Shown here piece after piece: positions 17,555 through 24,482 of a stretch of DNA of 25,236 nucleotides (its first letter is position 1; each line of letters starts with the position of its first letter). The translations under genes and the position numbers were made by a program. The stretch lies in NCBI GenBank assembly GCA_018609935.1, contig JAHENH010000055.1:1-25236 (forward strand). The letters run 5' to 3'. Below the pieces are notes generated by a model, which saw nothing but the letters and a program-made list of their open reading frames with translations, was not told where the DNA came from and made no database searches. The DNA comes from Halobacteriales archaeon. GTDB lineage: Archaea; Halobacteriota; Halobacteria; Halorutilales; JAHENH01.

Positions 17555-18508
17555 TTATTTTTGAATTTTGAAGGTTTCGGACTTCATCTTGGAATGAGAC
17601 TTCACCCATAGTTCACCTAGATGCGATAATTTAGTTTTATGATTTCTACCTTTTTTAATCTGTTTTACATATCCTTTATCGCATAAAGATCGAGTATTAT
17701 ATATAACTTTAGATCTAAATGCATCAGTCATTTCTTCATTTAGTTCTTCTGCCAATAATTCTGCTAGCTCACTAACAGACTTTACTTTACCTTCATTATT
17801 TAGTTTTAAGAGTATATGTTTTTCAAAATCACTCACCTCTTTTAATGGTTCAGTAGGTATTTCAACGATATGGGATCCCTCAAACTCTTTAGCTCCAACT
17901 GTAGTTCCTCTTTCATCAAATTCACGTATAAGTGAAGATGCACTTGAAAGTCGTTTTTCAAGTTCATTTTGTAATTCCTCCGAAAAATCTCCACTATCTA
18001 GCTCTTTTAAAAATGAAACTACTTTTCTTAGTTCTTCAGCAAGCTCTGTTTCCAGATACCGCTCAGGAGCAGTATAATATACATGTATTCTGTCTCTTGC
18101 ATCTTGTTCTATCATTAAAGTACGAGAAGCTGAAGCTAATGCAAACGAGACAGTTCTAGGCATTGCACTGATATTTAGAAAAACCTCTCTTCCAGCTTCA
18201 AGTTCCCTTTTAATTAAACAGTAGGATAAGGAAAACATAGAATCATAGTCATATACATCGTCTATAACAACAATTTCAGTTTCAGCATCCAGTAAAGATC
18301 TAAGATCCTCTTCCACTCTACGAGATACCCAATCAACAACATCTTTTCCCTCTAATTCTTCTAAATCTCGTTCATCTAGTTTTTCCCCCAGGTTTTCATC
18401 TTCTGCACGTAGAAGTATTGCCTTATCTACCTCTATTTTTTCTCTAACTAGGGGAGCAATAAGCCTATCATAGTCAAAACCCACCGGAATTATGTGTACT
18501 TTTTCCAT
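17555..18508 (-). CDS. HFX_2341-type regulator (DUF6293), Rossmann-like sensor plus winged helix
   Basis: A 317-residue protein in two parts. The N-terminal part (about 1-155) starts VHIIPVGFDYDRLIAPLV and contains alternating strands and helices, including ETEIVVIDDVYDYDS and VFLNISAMPRTVSFALASA. This resembles haloarchaeal DUF6293 proteins and, loosely, CARF-type ligand-binding domains. A helical linker follows (about 155-220), then a wHTH (about 225-305: VSELAELLAEEL, then RSLCDKGYVKQIKKGRNHKTKLSHLG). It is annotated in haloarchaea as a transcriptional regulator; its ligand is unknown to me. Its ATG overlaps the TAA of ribB by one base (TAATG), so it belongs to the riboflavin operon and may respond to a flavin-related or nucleotide signal. 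That last point is inference. Confidence 0.8.
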   Translation of the reverse strand: MEKVHIIPVGFDYDRLIAPLVREKIEVDKAILLRAEDENLGEKLDERDLEELEGKDVVDWVSRRVEEDLRSLLDAETEIVVIDDVYDYDSMFSLSYCLIKRELEAGREVFLNISAMPRTVSFALASASRTLMIEQDARDRIHVYYTAPERYLETELAEELRKVVSFLKELDSGDFSEELQNELEKRLSSASSLIREFDERGTTVGAKEFEGSHIVEIPTEPLKEVSDFEKHILLKLNNEGKVKSVSELAELLAEELNEEMTDAFRSKVIYNTRSLCDKGYVKQIKKGRNHKTKLSHLGELWVKSHSKMKSETFKIQK

Positions 18509-19209
18509 TAACCAATTTTCGTTCTCTTATGTTTAAACAGTTCCACCACTTCTTCACCGTCAACATAAATAAAATTATTTTTTGATGCATATTCTTTCGC
18601 TTTTGGTGGTGTCAATGCCTCACCTGTTTTATCATCTAACATTTCACATATTACTGCTGCAGGAGCAAGACCTGCCTCTTGTACTAGAAAAACACTCATT
18701 TCAGTATGGCCTTGGCGAGAATTTAAAAGTCCTTCATTAGCACGTAATACAGGAACATGTCCAGGTGCTTTGAATTCCTTGGCTAGAAGTTCTTCCCCTG
18801 ATTCTATATTATCAGATAATTTTTTCTGATATTTCTCAGTTAATACAGTTTTAACAGTTTCTGCCAGTTTTCTAGCTGTTTTAGATCTATCTTTATCAGT
18901 AATTCCCGTATAAGTGGATCTATGATTAAGCCACATAGAAAACGTTGAATATCCATATTCTGATTTTTCTATAAATTTAGGATTAATTATATCTTTAGCA
19001 AATCTAAGACCTAATTTTTCTGCTGCTTTAGGGTGTACAGAGACGCAGACTAGTCCCCCAGCATCATTTCTTAGTCTTGCTATATTTTCTGAAGTTATAT
19101 TTTCAGCTGGATAGACCATGTCGACTTCTCCCTCCCTCTGGTCAAAATCATATATTAAAACAGGCCTACCCTTTTTTAGTTCTTTTAATATATTTTTTAA
19201 TTTATCCAT
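18508..19209 (-). CDS. ribB: 3,4-dihydroxy-2-butanone 4-phosphate synthase
   Basis: Converts ribulose 5-phosphate to 3,4-dihydroxy-2-butanone 4-phosphate and formate, giving the four-carbon unit of riboflavin. The 233-residue stand-alone enzyme has the acidic loop REGEVD (25-30), the substrate region TGITDKDRSKT (101-111) and the C-terminal signature RQGHTEMSVFLVQEAGLAPAA (165-185), followed by VICEML. There is no GTP cyclohydrolase II fusion, as expected for archaea. A small peculiarity is the segment HRSTYTG where many family members read VDA or IDA followed by TG. The ATG at 19209 lies 23 bases after the rbkR stop, and the gene overlaps the DUF6293 start, so the three genes form one operon. 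Confidence 0.97.
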   Translation of the reverse strand: MDKLKNILKELKKGRPVLIYDFDQREGEVDMVYPAENITSENIARLRNDAGGLVCVSVHPKAAEKLGLRFAKDIINPKFIEKSEYGYSTFSMWLNHRSTYTGITDKDRSKTARKLAETVKTVLTEKYQKKLSDNIESGEELLAKEFKAPGHVPVLRANEGLLNSRQGHTEMSVFLVQEAGLAPAAVICEMLDDKTGEALTPPKAKEYASKNNFIYVDGEEVVELFKHKRTKIG

Positions 19210-19232
19210 AAATAATTATGTATATTAATTTT

Positions 19233-19919
19233 TTATATATTTATTTTAATTTTTACATAATTCCCTTCATTGATATTTAATTCATCAAGTAATTTAACTG
19301 GAGATATTAATTCTATAGTTGATCCGGAATGATGAGTTCTTTCAGGCTCTATAATATGTCCCTTTACTTCTTTTTCATTTTTATTATTTGTTATTATAGC
19401 TGGATAACAAGTAGCTGCACCATAACTTCTCTCTTCGTCTTCCCATTCATCTATTCTTACCCCATCTATATTAGAAAGCGATTTTTTTCTTTTCACACTT
19501 TCCTCATTTAAATCAATATTAAGAGTGCCAGGGAAAGGTTCATATCCCAGTTTCTCTCTAAATTGTTTTGCATATCCTTCAAGTGATATATAATACTTAC
19601 CTTCACCCATACCGGTAGTTACCTCTCCCAACATCTCTATTGGTTTTTTAGACTCAAAGATCCTCCTGTAATCCTCATATTGCTTTCTAAGTTCCTCCAT
19701 ACCTTTTCTAGTTATATCAATCAATTGACCATCTGATTTGGCTTCTCTTTTTACTAATTTTAGTTCCTCAAGCTGTCTCAACCTCCTTGAAACAGTTTGT
19801 TCGCTAGTATTTAGTCCTTCAGATAATTCTGAACAAGTCGTTTTTACACCTGTTTTTCCACCTTTAAGAGCAAGTAACTTTAACGCTGCTAGCTCTTCCG
19901 GCTCAATCACCATTTTCAT
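19233..19919 (-). CDS. ribK: CTP-dependent riboflavin kinase fused to HTH (RbkR)
   Basis: A bifunctional archaeal protein: an N-terminal winged-helix domain (about 5-85) and a C-terminal CTP-dependent riboflavin kinase (about 95-228) making FMN. The wHTH contains CSELSEGLNTSEQTVSRRLRQLEELKLVKRE. The kinase has GEVTTGMGEGKYY (98-110), the substrate loop GYEPFPGTLNIDL (125-137) and ISPVKLLDELNINEG near its end. Such RbkR proteins regulate riboflavin genes, including their own. It is first in the rbkR-ribB-DUF6293 operon. An inverted repeat (CCATTTTC and GAAAATGG) covers its start codon and upstream DNA. The start may be ATG 19919 or ATG 19913 (codon 3). It is divergent from tRNA-Lys. Confidence 0.95.
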   Translation of the reverse strand: MKMVIEPEELAALKLLALKGGKTGVKTTCSELSEGLNTSEQTVSRRLRQLEELKLVKREAKSDGQLIDITRKGMEELRKQYEDYRRIFESKKPIEMLGEVTTGMGEGKYYISLEGYAKQFREKLGYEPFPGTLNIDLNEESVKRKKSLSNIDGVRIDEWEDEERSYGAATCYPAIITNNKNEKEVKGHIIEPERTHHSGSTIELISPVKLLDELNINEGNYVKIKINI

Positions 19920-19943
19920 TTTTGGTATGTATAACGAAAATGG
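19910..19943 (-). promoter_or_regulatory. Inverted repeat over the rbkR start, candidate operator
   Basis: CCATTTTC (19910-19917) and GAAAATGG (19936-19943) are perfect eight-base inverted arms separated by 18 bases. One arm overlaps the first codons of rbkR, the other lies near the expected TATA region. Autoregulation by RbkR is known in archaea, so this is a plausible operator, but I do not recall the exact consensus and cannot confirm a match. Confidence 0.35.
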
Positions 19944-19992
19944 AATACAAAACTTTTTCTATACTCTCCCATATATTAATTTTAAATATTAA

Positions 19993-20066
19993 GGGCCGGT
20001 AGCTTAGTGGTTTAAAGCGCCGGGCTCTTAACCCGTAGACCGCGGGTTCAAATCCCGCCCGGCCCG
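19993..20066 (+). tRNA. tRNA-Lys (anticodon CTT)
   Basis: A complete cloverleaf can be folded. The acceptor stem is GGGCCGG (19993-19999) with CCGGCCC (20059-20065) and discriminator G. The D arm is GCTT...AAGC. The anticodon stem is CCGGG/CCCGT with loop CTCTTAA (20025-20031), anticodon CTT at 20027-20029. The T stem is GCGGG/CCCGC with loop TTCAAAT. The outermost anticodon-stem pair (C20020 with T) is mismatched; from memory some archaeal tRNA-Lys share this. There is no intron and CCA is not encoded. It stands out as a GC-rich island in AT-rich DNA. It is divergent from rbkR and upstream of the JAMM gene by 77 bases. Confidence 0.97.
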
Positions 20067-20143
20067 TAAAAATACATTATCGAATATTAAGATATCGGCT
20101 AAAGATAGGTGAATTCTAAACATAGGAGAGTCAAACAAATATA

Positions 20144-20617
20144 ATGATAGAATTCAGTATAAAAGCATATAAAAACATAATAAGACACGCAGAAGAAGGA
20201 GAACCATTCGAGATATGTGGTATATTAGGGGGAGAGAAAAAAAATAAAAAAAAGGAAGGTAAAAATGCAAAGATAAAAAATATATATAAGATAGAAAACA
20301 TAAGCGACACCCCTAAAACAAACTATTTAATGGAGCCAGAGCAACAGTTAGAAAAAATAGAAAAATTAGAAAAAAAGGAAGAACTAATTGGTTTCTATCA
20401 TTCCCACCCTAAAGGTCCTTATGGGCCTAGTGAAACAGACAAAAAAAGAGCAAATTGGCCAGATCATTACTATATAATTATATCTTTTTCAACCAATAAT
20501 AAAGGAAAAAAATTAGAAAAAAAAGAAAAAATCAACATAAAAGATAACGCATCAATAGGAGCATGGAGATGGACAGGAGAAAAATTTATAGAAGAAAAAA
20601 TAAAAGCTGTACCTTAA
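20144..20617 (+). CDS. JAMM/MPN+ zinc metalloprotease
   Basis: A 157-residue single-domain JAB1/MPN/Mov34 protease. The catalytic glutamate is Glu23 in PFEICGILGG. The zinc motif HSHPKGPYGPSETD gives His86, His88 and Asp99, with Ser96 in the usual place. Members cleave isopeptide or peptide bonds next to a ubiquitin-like Gly-Gly; archaeal HvJAMM1 acts on SAMPs, and bacterial QbsD, HcyD and Mec+ act on ThiS-like sulfur carriers. A lysine-rich insertion (EKKNKKKEGK, 31-40) follows the first strand. AGGAGAG at 20124-20130 may be the ribosome-binding site. A ThiS/MoaD-like gene with residues beyond its Gly-Gly lies 196 bases downstream on the same strand, which makes it the obvious substrate candidate. 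Confidence 0.93.
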   Translation: MIEFSIKAYKNIIRHAEEGEPFEICGILGGEKKNKKKEGKNAKIKNIYKIENISDTPKTNYLMEPEQQLEKIEKLEKKEELIGFYHSHPKGPYGPSETDKKRANWPDHYYIIISFSTNNKGKKLEKKEKINIKDNASIGAWRWTGEKFIEEKIKAVP

Positions 20618-20813
20618 ACAACAGTAAACTATATTCACCTTAAATTATAAATCCTATTTTGGTCTTTAATATGTTTGGAGATTTATGTTACATTTAATTC
20701 AGACTACTACTATATTCGCTGGTAATAAGTCTTCCACCAAAAAGATAAAAAATAATTATTATTAAATGATAGTAATCGATTGATTTTTCCTTTTAGCGGC
20801 TAGAATTGATACA
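20618..20813. other. Spacer between the JAMM and CysO-like genes
   Basis: 196 AT-rich bases without a coding frame. The right end has TAATTATTATTAA (about 20753-20766), which could provide a TATA element for the CysO-like gene, so the two genes need not share a transcript. No clear ribosome-binding site precedes ATG 20814. Confidence 0.3.
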
Positions 20814-21095
20814 ATGGCAATCATAAAAATACCTGCAGTCCTCAGTCAAAAAGGAAGCTCCCAAGAGGTGGAGGTTGAAGGAGATACAGTACTAGAAGCA
20901 TTTAAATCCTACACAGATAAATATAGTTCAGAACTTGAAGAAGAAATATTAGAAGACGGAAAAATCAAAGAATACATAAATGTATATGTAAACGGAAAAG
21001 ATGTGAGAAATATAGATGGAATAAATACAAGAGTAGGTGAAAAAGATGAAATAAGAGTTATGCCTGCAGCAAGTGGAGGATGTATCCTAGTATAA
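20814..21095 (+). CDS. ThiS/MoaD/CysO-like ubiquitin-fold protein with GG-CILV C-terminus
   Basis: A 93-residue beta-grasp sulfur-carrier or SAMP-type protein. It begins MAIIKIPAVLSQ. Its last third, KEYINVYVNGKDVRNIDGINTRVGEKDEIRVMPAASGG, follows the pattern of mycobacterial CysO and archaeal SAMP/MoaD proteins. In this family the chain ends with Gly-Gly, which an E1-like enzyme adenylates. Here Gly88-Gly89 is followed by Cys-Ile-Leu-Val (90-93) before TAA. The nucleotides are unambiguous (gga gga tgt atc cta gta taa). So the protein cannot be activated until four residues are removed, a task suited to the neighbouring JAMM protease. CILV also looks like a CaaX box. No E1-like gene lies in the window. 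Confidence 0.93.
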   Translation: MAIIKIPAVLSQKGSSQEVEVEGDTVLEAFKSYTDKYSSELEEEILEDGKIKEYINVYVNGKDVRNIDGINTRVGEKDEIRVMPAASGGCILV

Positions 21096-21140
21096 AAGCA
21101 TCAGTACCACTTTTAAACATGTTTTACACTAGTACTTTAT

Positions 21141-21713
21141 CTATACTAAATTTTTAGCGTTTCTTAGAGAAGCACGAATATGTTTATCAACATCTTGATA
21201 GACAGAATGCTGATGTCCAGGATGCATTTCTTTAACTCCATCTTCCACATTTCCCAAAACTTTTTCTATACTATTAACTAATTTTTGAGGGTCTCCCTCA
21301 GGGAAATCAGTTCTTCCAAAGGATCCTCCAGCAAAAATCAGATCACCTGGAAAAAGCACACCATTTTCATAGTTATAAAGACATATATGGTCATTTTTAT
21401 GTCCTGGAGTATGCATAACTTCAAAGTTATTCCCAGCTCCTTTAAATATATCACCATCTTTCAATTCATGGTCGATACCATCAAACGATGGATCATATCC
21501 CCACACATCTATTCCAAACCGTTGTTTTATTGGTTTAAGCTGTCCAATATGATCAGGGTGTGTATGTGTTATAAGAATTTTATCTAATGAAGTTGTTTCA
21601 TTTTCTATTCTTTTTATTATTTCTTCTTCACGTCCAACATCAACTAAGAAAGAATTCTCAACTAAAAAAACATTTGAGGACATTGGATCCTGTCCAAGAT
21701 TCTTTATGTCCAT
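21141..21713 (-). CDS. Metallo-beta-lactamase-fold hydrolase (glyoxalase II-like)
   Basis: A 190-residue cytoplasmic MBL-fold enzyme. Metal ligands are visible in HTHPDH (50-55), the His of HTPGH (101-105), Asp124 in FPGDLIF, and the His of HPGH (164-167). The segment GDLIFAGGSFGRTDFPEGDP is typical of the hydroxyacylglutathione hydrolase-like group, whose members include glyoxalase II, persulfide dioxygenases and many uncharacterised hydrolases. The substrate cannot be told from sequence, and most archaea do not make glutathione. It converges with the CysO-like gene, 45 bases apart, and is divergent from the lysine-rich ORF by 25 bases. A link to sulfur metabolism is possible only by position. 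ATG 21713 is the only reasonable start. Confidence 0.9.
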   Translation of the reverse strand: MDIKNLGQDPMSSNVFLVENSFLVDVGREEEIIKRIENETTSLDKILITHTHPDHIGQLKPIKQRFGIDVWGYDPSFDGIDHELKDGDIFKGAGNNFEVMHTPGHKNDHICLYNYENGVLFPGDLIFAGGSFGRTDFPEGDPQKLVNSIEKVLGNVEDGVKEMHPGHQHSVYQDVDKHIRASLRNAKNLV

Positions 21714-21738
21714 ATATCTAATAAGTTAGGAAAGAAAA

Positions 21739-22059
21739 ATGCATTCCGTTATAAAAAACATATATATATTAAATATAAAATGTCCAGGAAAAATAGTTAT
21801 TTGGGGAAAAAGCCAAAAGGAATTAAAAAATCTCAAAAATAATATCGAAAAAGAACTTGGAGATATCTACAAAGAATCTAAAAAAATTGATAAAAAAAGG
21901 AAAAAGAAAATCAACAAATCATATATAAAAGATGTCTATAACGGCATAGAATCTTCTAATAGGAATATATATACATCAATGAATGAGCAATGTACTACAT
22001 TAGTTGATGATAAAAGCTTTCTATCCAAAAAAATTAGAAAAAAATATCAAAGGAATTGA
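21739..22059 (+). CDS. Lysine-rich hypothetical protein, first gene of a nuclease cassette
   Basis: A 106-residue basic protein that I do not recognise. The first 25 residues form strand-like segments (SVIKNIYILNIKCPGKIVIWG), then a long charged helical region (QKELKNLKNNIEKELGDIYK onward) rich in Lys, and a basic end (SKKIRKKYQRN). TAGGAAAG just upstream of ATG 21739 is a fair ribosome-binding site. Its stop overlaps the start of the nuclease gene by four bases (TTGA), so the two are coupled. They may also have been one protein, split by a frameshift near 22050; I cannot decide by eye. Its composition (Lys, Asn, Ile) contrasts with the acidic neighbours, suggesting nucleic-acid binding, foreign origin, or both. 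Confidence 0.65.
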   Translation: MHSVIKNIYILNIKCPGKIVIWGKSQKELKNLKNNIEKELGDIYKESKKIDKKRKKKINKSYIKDVYNGIESSNRNIYTSMNEQCTTLVDDKSFLSKKIRKKYQRN

Positions 22060-22589
22060 TTTATAGATATTTAGACATAGTAGAAAATAGAAAAAATAAA
22101 TTCTATAAAAAAGAAATAGAGAGAAGTATATCAAATATATACCCTATATTAGATGAACATAATTGTTTCAATCTAATAAAAAATACATGGAAAATAGTAA
22201 AAAAAGAAAATAAAATAAAAAACAAAAGTAATATCTCTATTAATAATGTCAATAAAGGAAAAGAATTTGAAAGATTCTTCAAAAAATTATGTGAAAAAAG
22301 AAATTTTGAACACTATAGAGGTAAAAAAGCCTTAAAGAAATTTTTTCCAGAAAAAATAAAAAAAGTAAACGGTTTAAAAGGTATACCTGACTTTTTTATT
22401 AAAAGAAATAAACAAAAAAAGTTTGTTGAAGAATGGAGTCCTAACGAAGACTGTTTTGTAGAAATAAAAAGAGGGAATAGTAAACTAGCAAGAAACCAAA
22501 AAGAGACTATAGCTAAACTTAAAAGCTTGGGTTTTAGTGTATATGTCTTTAGAGGAAATCCGAAAAGATATTCTTTTGAAAAAAGATAG
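22056..22589 (+). CDS. Probable PD-(D/E)xK nuclease, VRR-NUC/Holliday-resolvase-like
   Basis: A 177-residue basic protein. Its second half has the pattern of the restriction-endonuclease fold: KGKEFERFFKKLCE (motif with Glu70), GIPDFFI (Asp112), FVEIKRG (Glu136 and Lys138), then NQKETIAKLKSLGFSVYVF with Gln148. The order E-PD-ExK-Q matches VRR-NUC and related nucleases. Residues 1-60 are helical and unrecognised. The start is TTG at 22056-22058, overlapping the previous stop, with AAAGGA immediately before. Compared with gatE downstream it is very rich in Lys and Asn with little acid. The function could lie in DNA repair, defence or a mobile element. No methylase or integrase is next to it. 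gatE starts 39 bases later. Confidence 0.7.
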   Translation: MIYRYLDIVENRKNKFYKKEIERSISNIYPILDEHNCFNLIKNTWKIVKKENKIKNKSNISINNVNKGKEFERFFKKLCEKRNFEHYRGKKALKKFFPEKIKKVNGLKGIPDFFIKRNKQKKFVEEWSPNEDCFVEIKRGNSKLARNQKETIAKLKSLGFSVYVFRGNPKRYSFEKR

Positions 22590-22628
22590 AAGGGAAATTA
22601 AATTATTTTTAGCTAACTAATTTTATGT

Positions 22629-24482
22629 ATGGAATATGAGGAAGTTGGATTAAAGGTAGGTTTGGAGATACATCAACAACTTGATACATCTACTAAACTC
22701 TTCTGCACATGTCCAACCAAATTGAGGGAGGTTAAAGAAGCTAAAGAAGAATTTGTAAGATATCTTAGACCTTCAAAAAGTGAACTAGGTGAGATAGATA
22801 GGGCTGCGTTAGAAGAAAGTAAAGTAAAAAAAAGGTTTAGATATAAATCATACGATTCTACATGTCTTATAGAAGAAGATGAAGAACCTCCAAGAAAACT
22901 AGATCAAGAAGCTTTAGAGATTGCTCTAGAAATATCTGGATTACTTGATATGGATCCAGTAGATCAAGCACACGTAATGCGTAAGATAGTTATAGATGGT
23001 TCAAATACTACAGGTTTTCAACGTACATCTTTGATTGCAACAAATGGTAAAATAGATACGCAAGAAGGTGAAGTTGGCATAGATAGTTTATGTCTAGAAG
23101 AAGAATCTGCCCGTAAATTAGAAAATACGACTGTTAGTGATCAAGAAGAAATTATTTATTCTCTAGATAGGCTAGGTATTCCGCTTATAGAAATAGGTAC
23201 AAAACCAGATATAAAGACACCAAATCAAGCCCAAGAAACAGCAGAAAAATTAGGGGAAATTCTACGTTCCACATTAAAAGTTAAAAGGGGGCTTGGAACT
23301 ATACGGCAAGATCTTAATGTATCTGTTAGAAAAGGATCAAGGACTGAAATAAAAGGTGTACAGGATCTTGACTCTATAGGCGAAATAGTAGAAAAAGAAA
23401 TGGAAAGACAAATAACCTTATTAGATATATCCGATAAACTCAATAAAAAGAATGCAGATATAGGGGAATCCAAAGATATATCATATATATTTGAAGATAC
23501 AGATTCAGATATAATTAATAAAAATCTTGAGTCAGGAGGTATAGTTAAAGGAATATTAGTTAGGGGATTTAAAGGCCTTTTAGGTAGAGAGATACAGGAA
23601 GGAAAAAGACTAGGAACAGAGATGAGTGAAAGAGCGCAAAAAAGAGGTGCTGGAGGTATATTTCATACTGACGAACTACCAAAGTATGGAATAAAACAAG
23701 ATGAAATAGATAAAATCTTTGAAGAATTTAATGCTAAAAAGGAAGATGCTGTAGTATTTGTAGCTGATTCAGAAAAAACTGCAAATAAAGCAATAGAAGC
23801 AATAAAAGAAAGAGCATCTCAAGCAATGCAAGGTGTTCCTGAGGAAACTAGACAAGCAAACGATGATTCTACAACTAGTTATCTTAGACCCCTACCTGGT
23901 GCAGCTAGAATGTATCCTGAAACAGATGTCTCTCCAGTAGACCTTCCTAAAAATATACAGACTCCTCCGTTATTAAGTGAAAGAGCTGAACAATATAAAA
24001 AAGAACATGGACTAAATAAAGATCTCGCTGAAAGAATAGCATTTGGGGAAAAAGTAAAAATATATGAAAAAGCAGTAAAGAAAGGAATTAATCCAATGCT
24101 TATTGCTCAAACACTTGAAAATACTTTAATAGAATTAAGAAGAGACGGAATAGATGTTGAAAAACTAGAAGATGATGATATACTAAAAGTTTTAGAGCTA
24201 GTAGAAAAAGATGAAATCGCTAAAGAAGGTGTGCCAGATCTTTTAAGATCAGTTTCAGAAGGTAAAAAAATAGATAAAGCAATAAAAGAACTGGGTCTAG
24301 ATAGTGCTGGAAGAGAGAAAGTTGAAGAGGTGGTTGACAAAATTATCGAACAAAATAAAAACATGGTTGAGGAAAAAGGACAGGAAGCATTTGGTGCTTT
24401 AATGGGGGATGTTATGGAAGAATTGAGAGGTAAAGCAGATGGTGAAGTAGTTTCTGAGGTATTAAGAGAGAGGCTTTCATGA
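22629..24482 (+). CDS. gatE: Glu-tRNA(Gln) amidotransferase subunit E
   Basis: With GatD, converts Glu-tRNA(Gln) to Gln-tRNA(Gln) in archaea, supplying glutaminyl-tRNA. The 617 residues match the family. The N-terminus GLKVGLEIHQQLDT (7-20) is the GatB/E signature. A kinase-like cradle domain continues with MRKIVIDGSNTTGFQRTSLIA and SLCLEEESAR. An AspRS-like (GAD) insertion, absent from GatB, lies at about 285-400 (GIVKGILVRGFKGLLGREI), then TSYLRPLPGAARMYPETDV. The helical and YqeY tail ends with FGALMGDVMEELRGKADGEV. ATG 22629 is preferred over the out-of-frame ATG at 22625. gatD is not adjacent. The stop overlaps the carS start (ATGA), indicating translational coupling. Confidence 0.98.
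   Translation: MEYEEVGLKVGLEIHQQLDTSTKLFCTCPTKLREVKEAKEEFVRYLRPSKSELGEIDRAALEESKVKKRFRYKSYDSTCLIEEDEEPPRKLDQEALEIALEISGLLDMDPVDQAHVMRKIVIDGSNTTGFQRTSLIATNGKIDTQEGEVGIDSLCLEEESARKLENTTVSDQEEIIYSLDRLGIPLIEIGTKPDIKTPNQAQETAEKLGEILRSTLKVKRGLGTIRQDLNVSVRKGSRTEIKGVQDLDSIGEIVEKEMERQITLLDISDKLNKKNADIGESKDISYIFEDTDSDIINKNLESGGIVKGILVRGFKGLLGREIQEGKRLGTEMSERAQKRGAGGIFHTDELPKYGIKQDEIDKIFEEFNAKKEDAVVFVADSEKTANKAIEAIKERASQAMQGVPEETRQANDDSTTSYLRPLPGAARMYPETDVSPVDLPKNIQTPPLLSERAEQYKKEHGLNKDLAERIAFGEKVKIYEKAVKKGINPMLIAQTLENTLIELRRDGIDVEKLEDDDILKVLELVEKDEIAKEGVPDLLRSVSEGKKIDKAIKELGLDSAGREKVEEVVDKIIEQNKNMVEEKGQEAFGALMGDVMEELRGKADGEVVSEVLRERLS

Noticed and set aside
21111..21125. AAACATGTTT palindrome (21115-21124) between the CysO-like and MBL genes
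   Set aside because: A ten-base palindrome in AT-rich DNA is easily random; it may help form a bidirectional terminator, but there is no further support.
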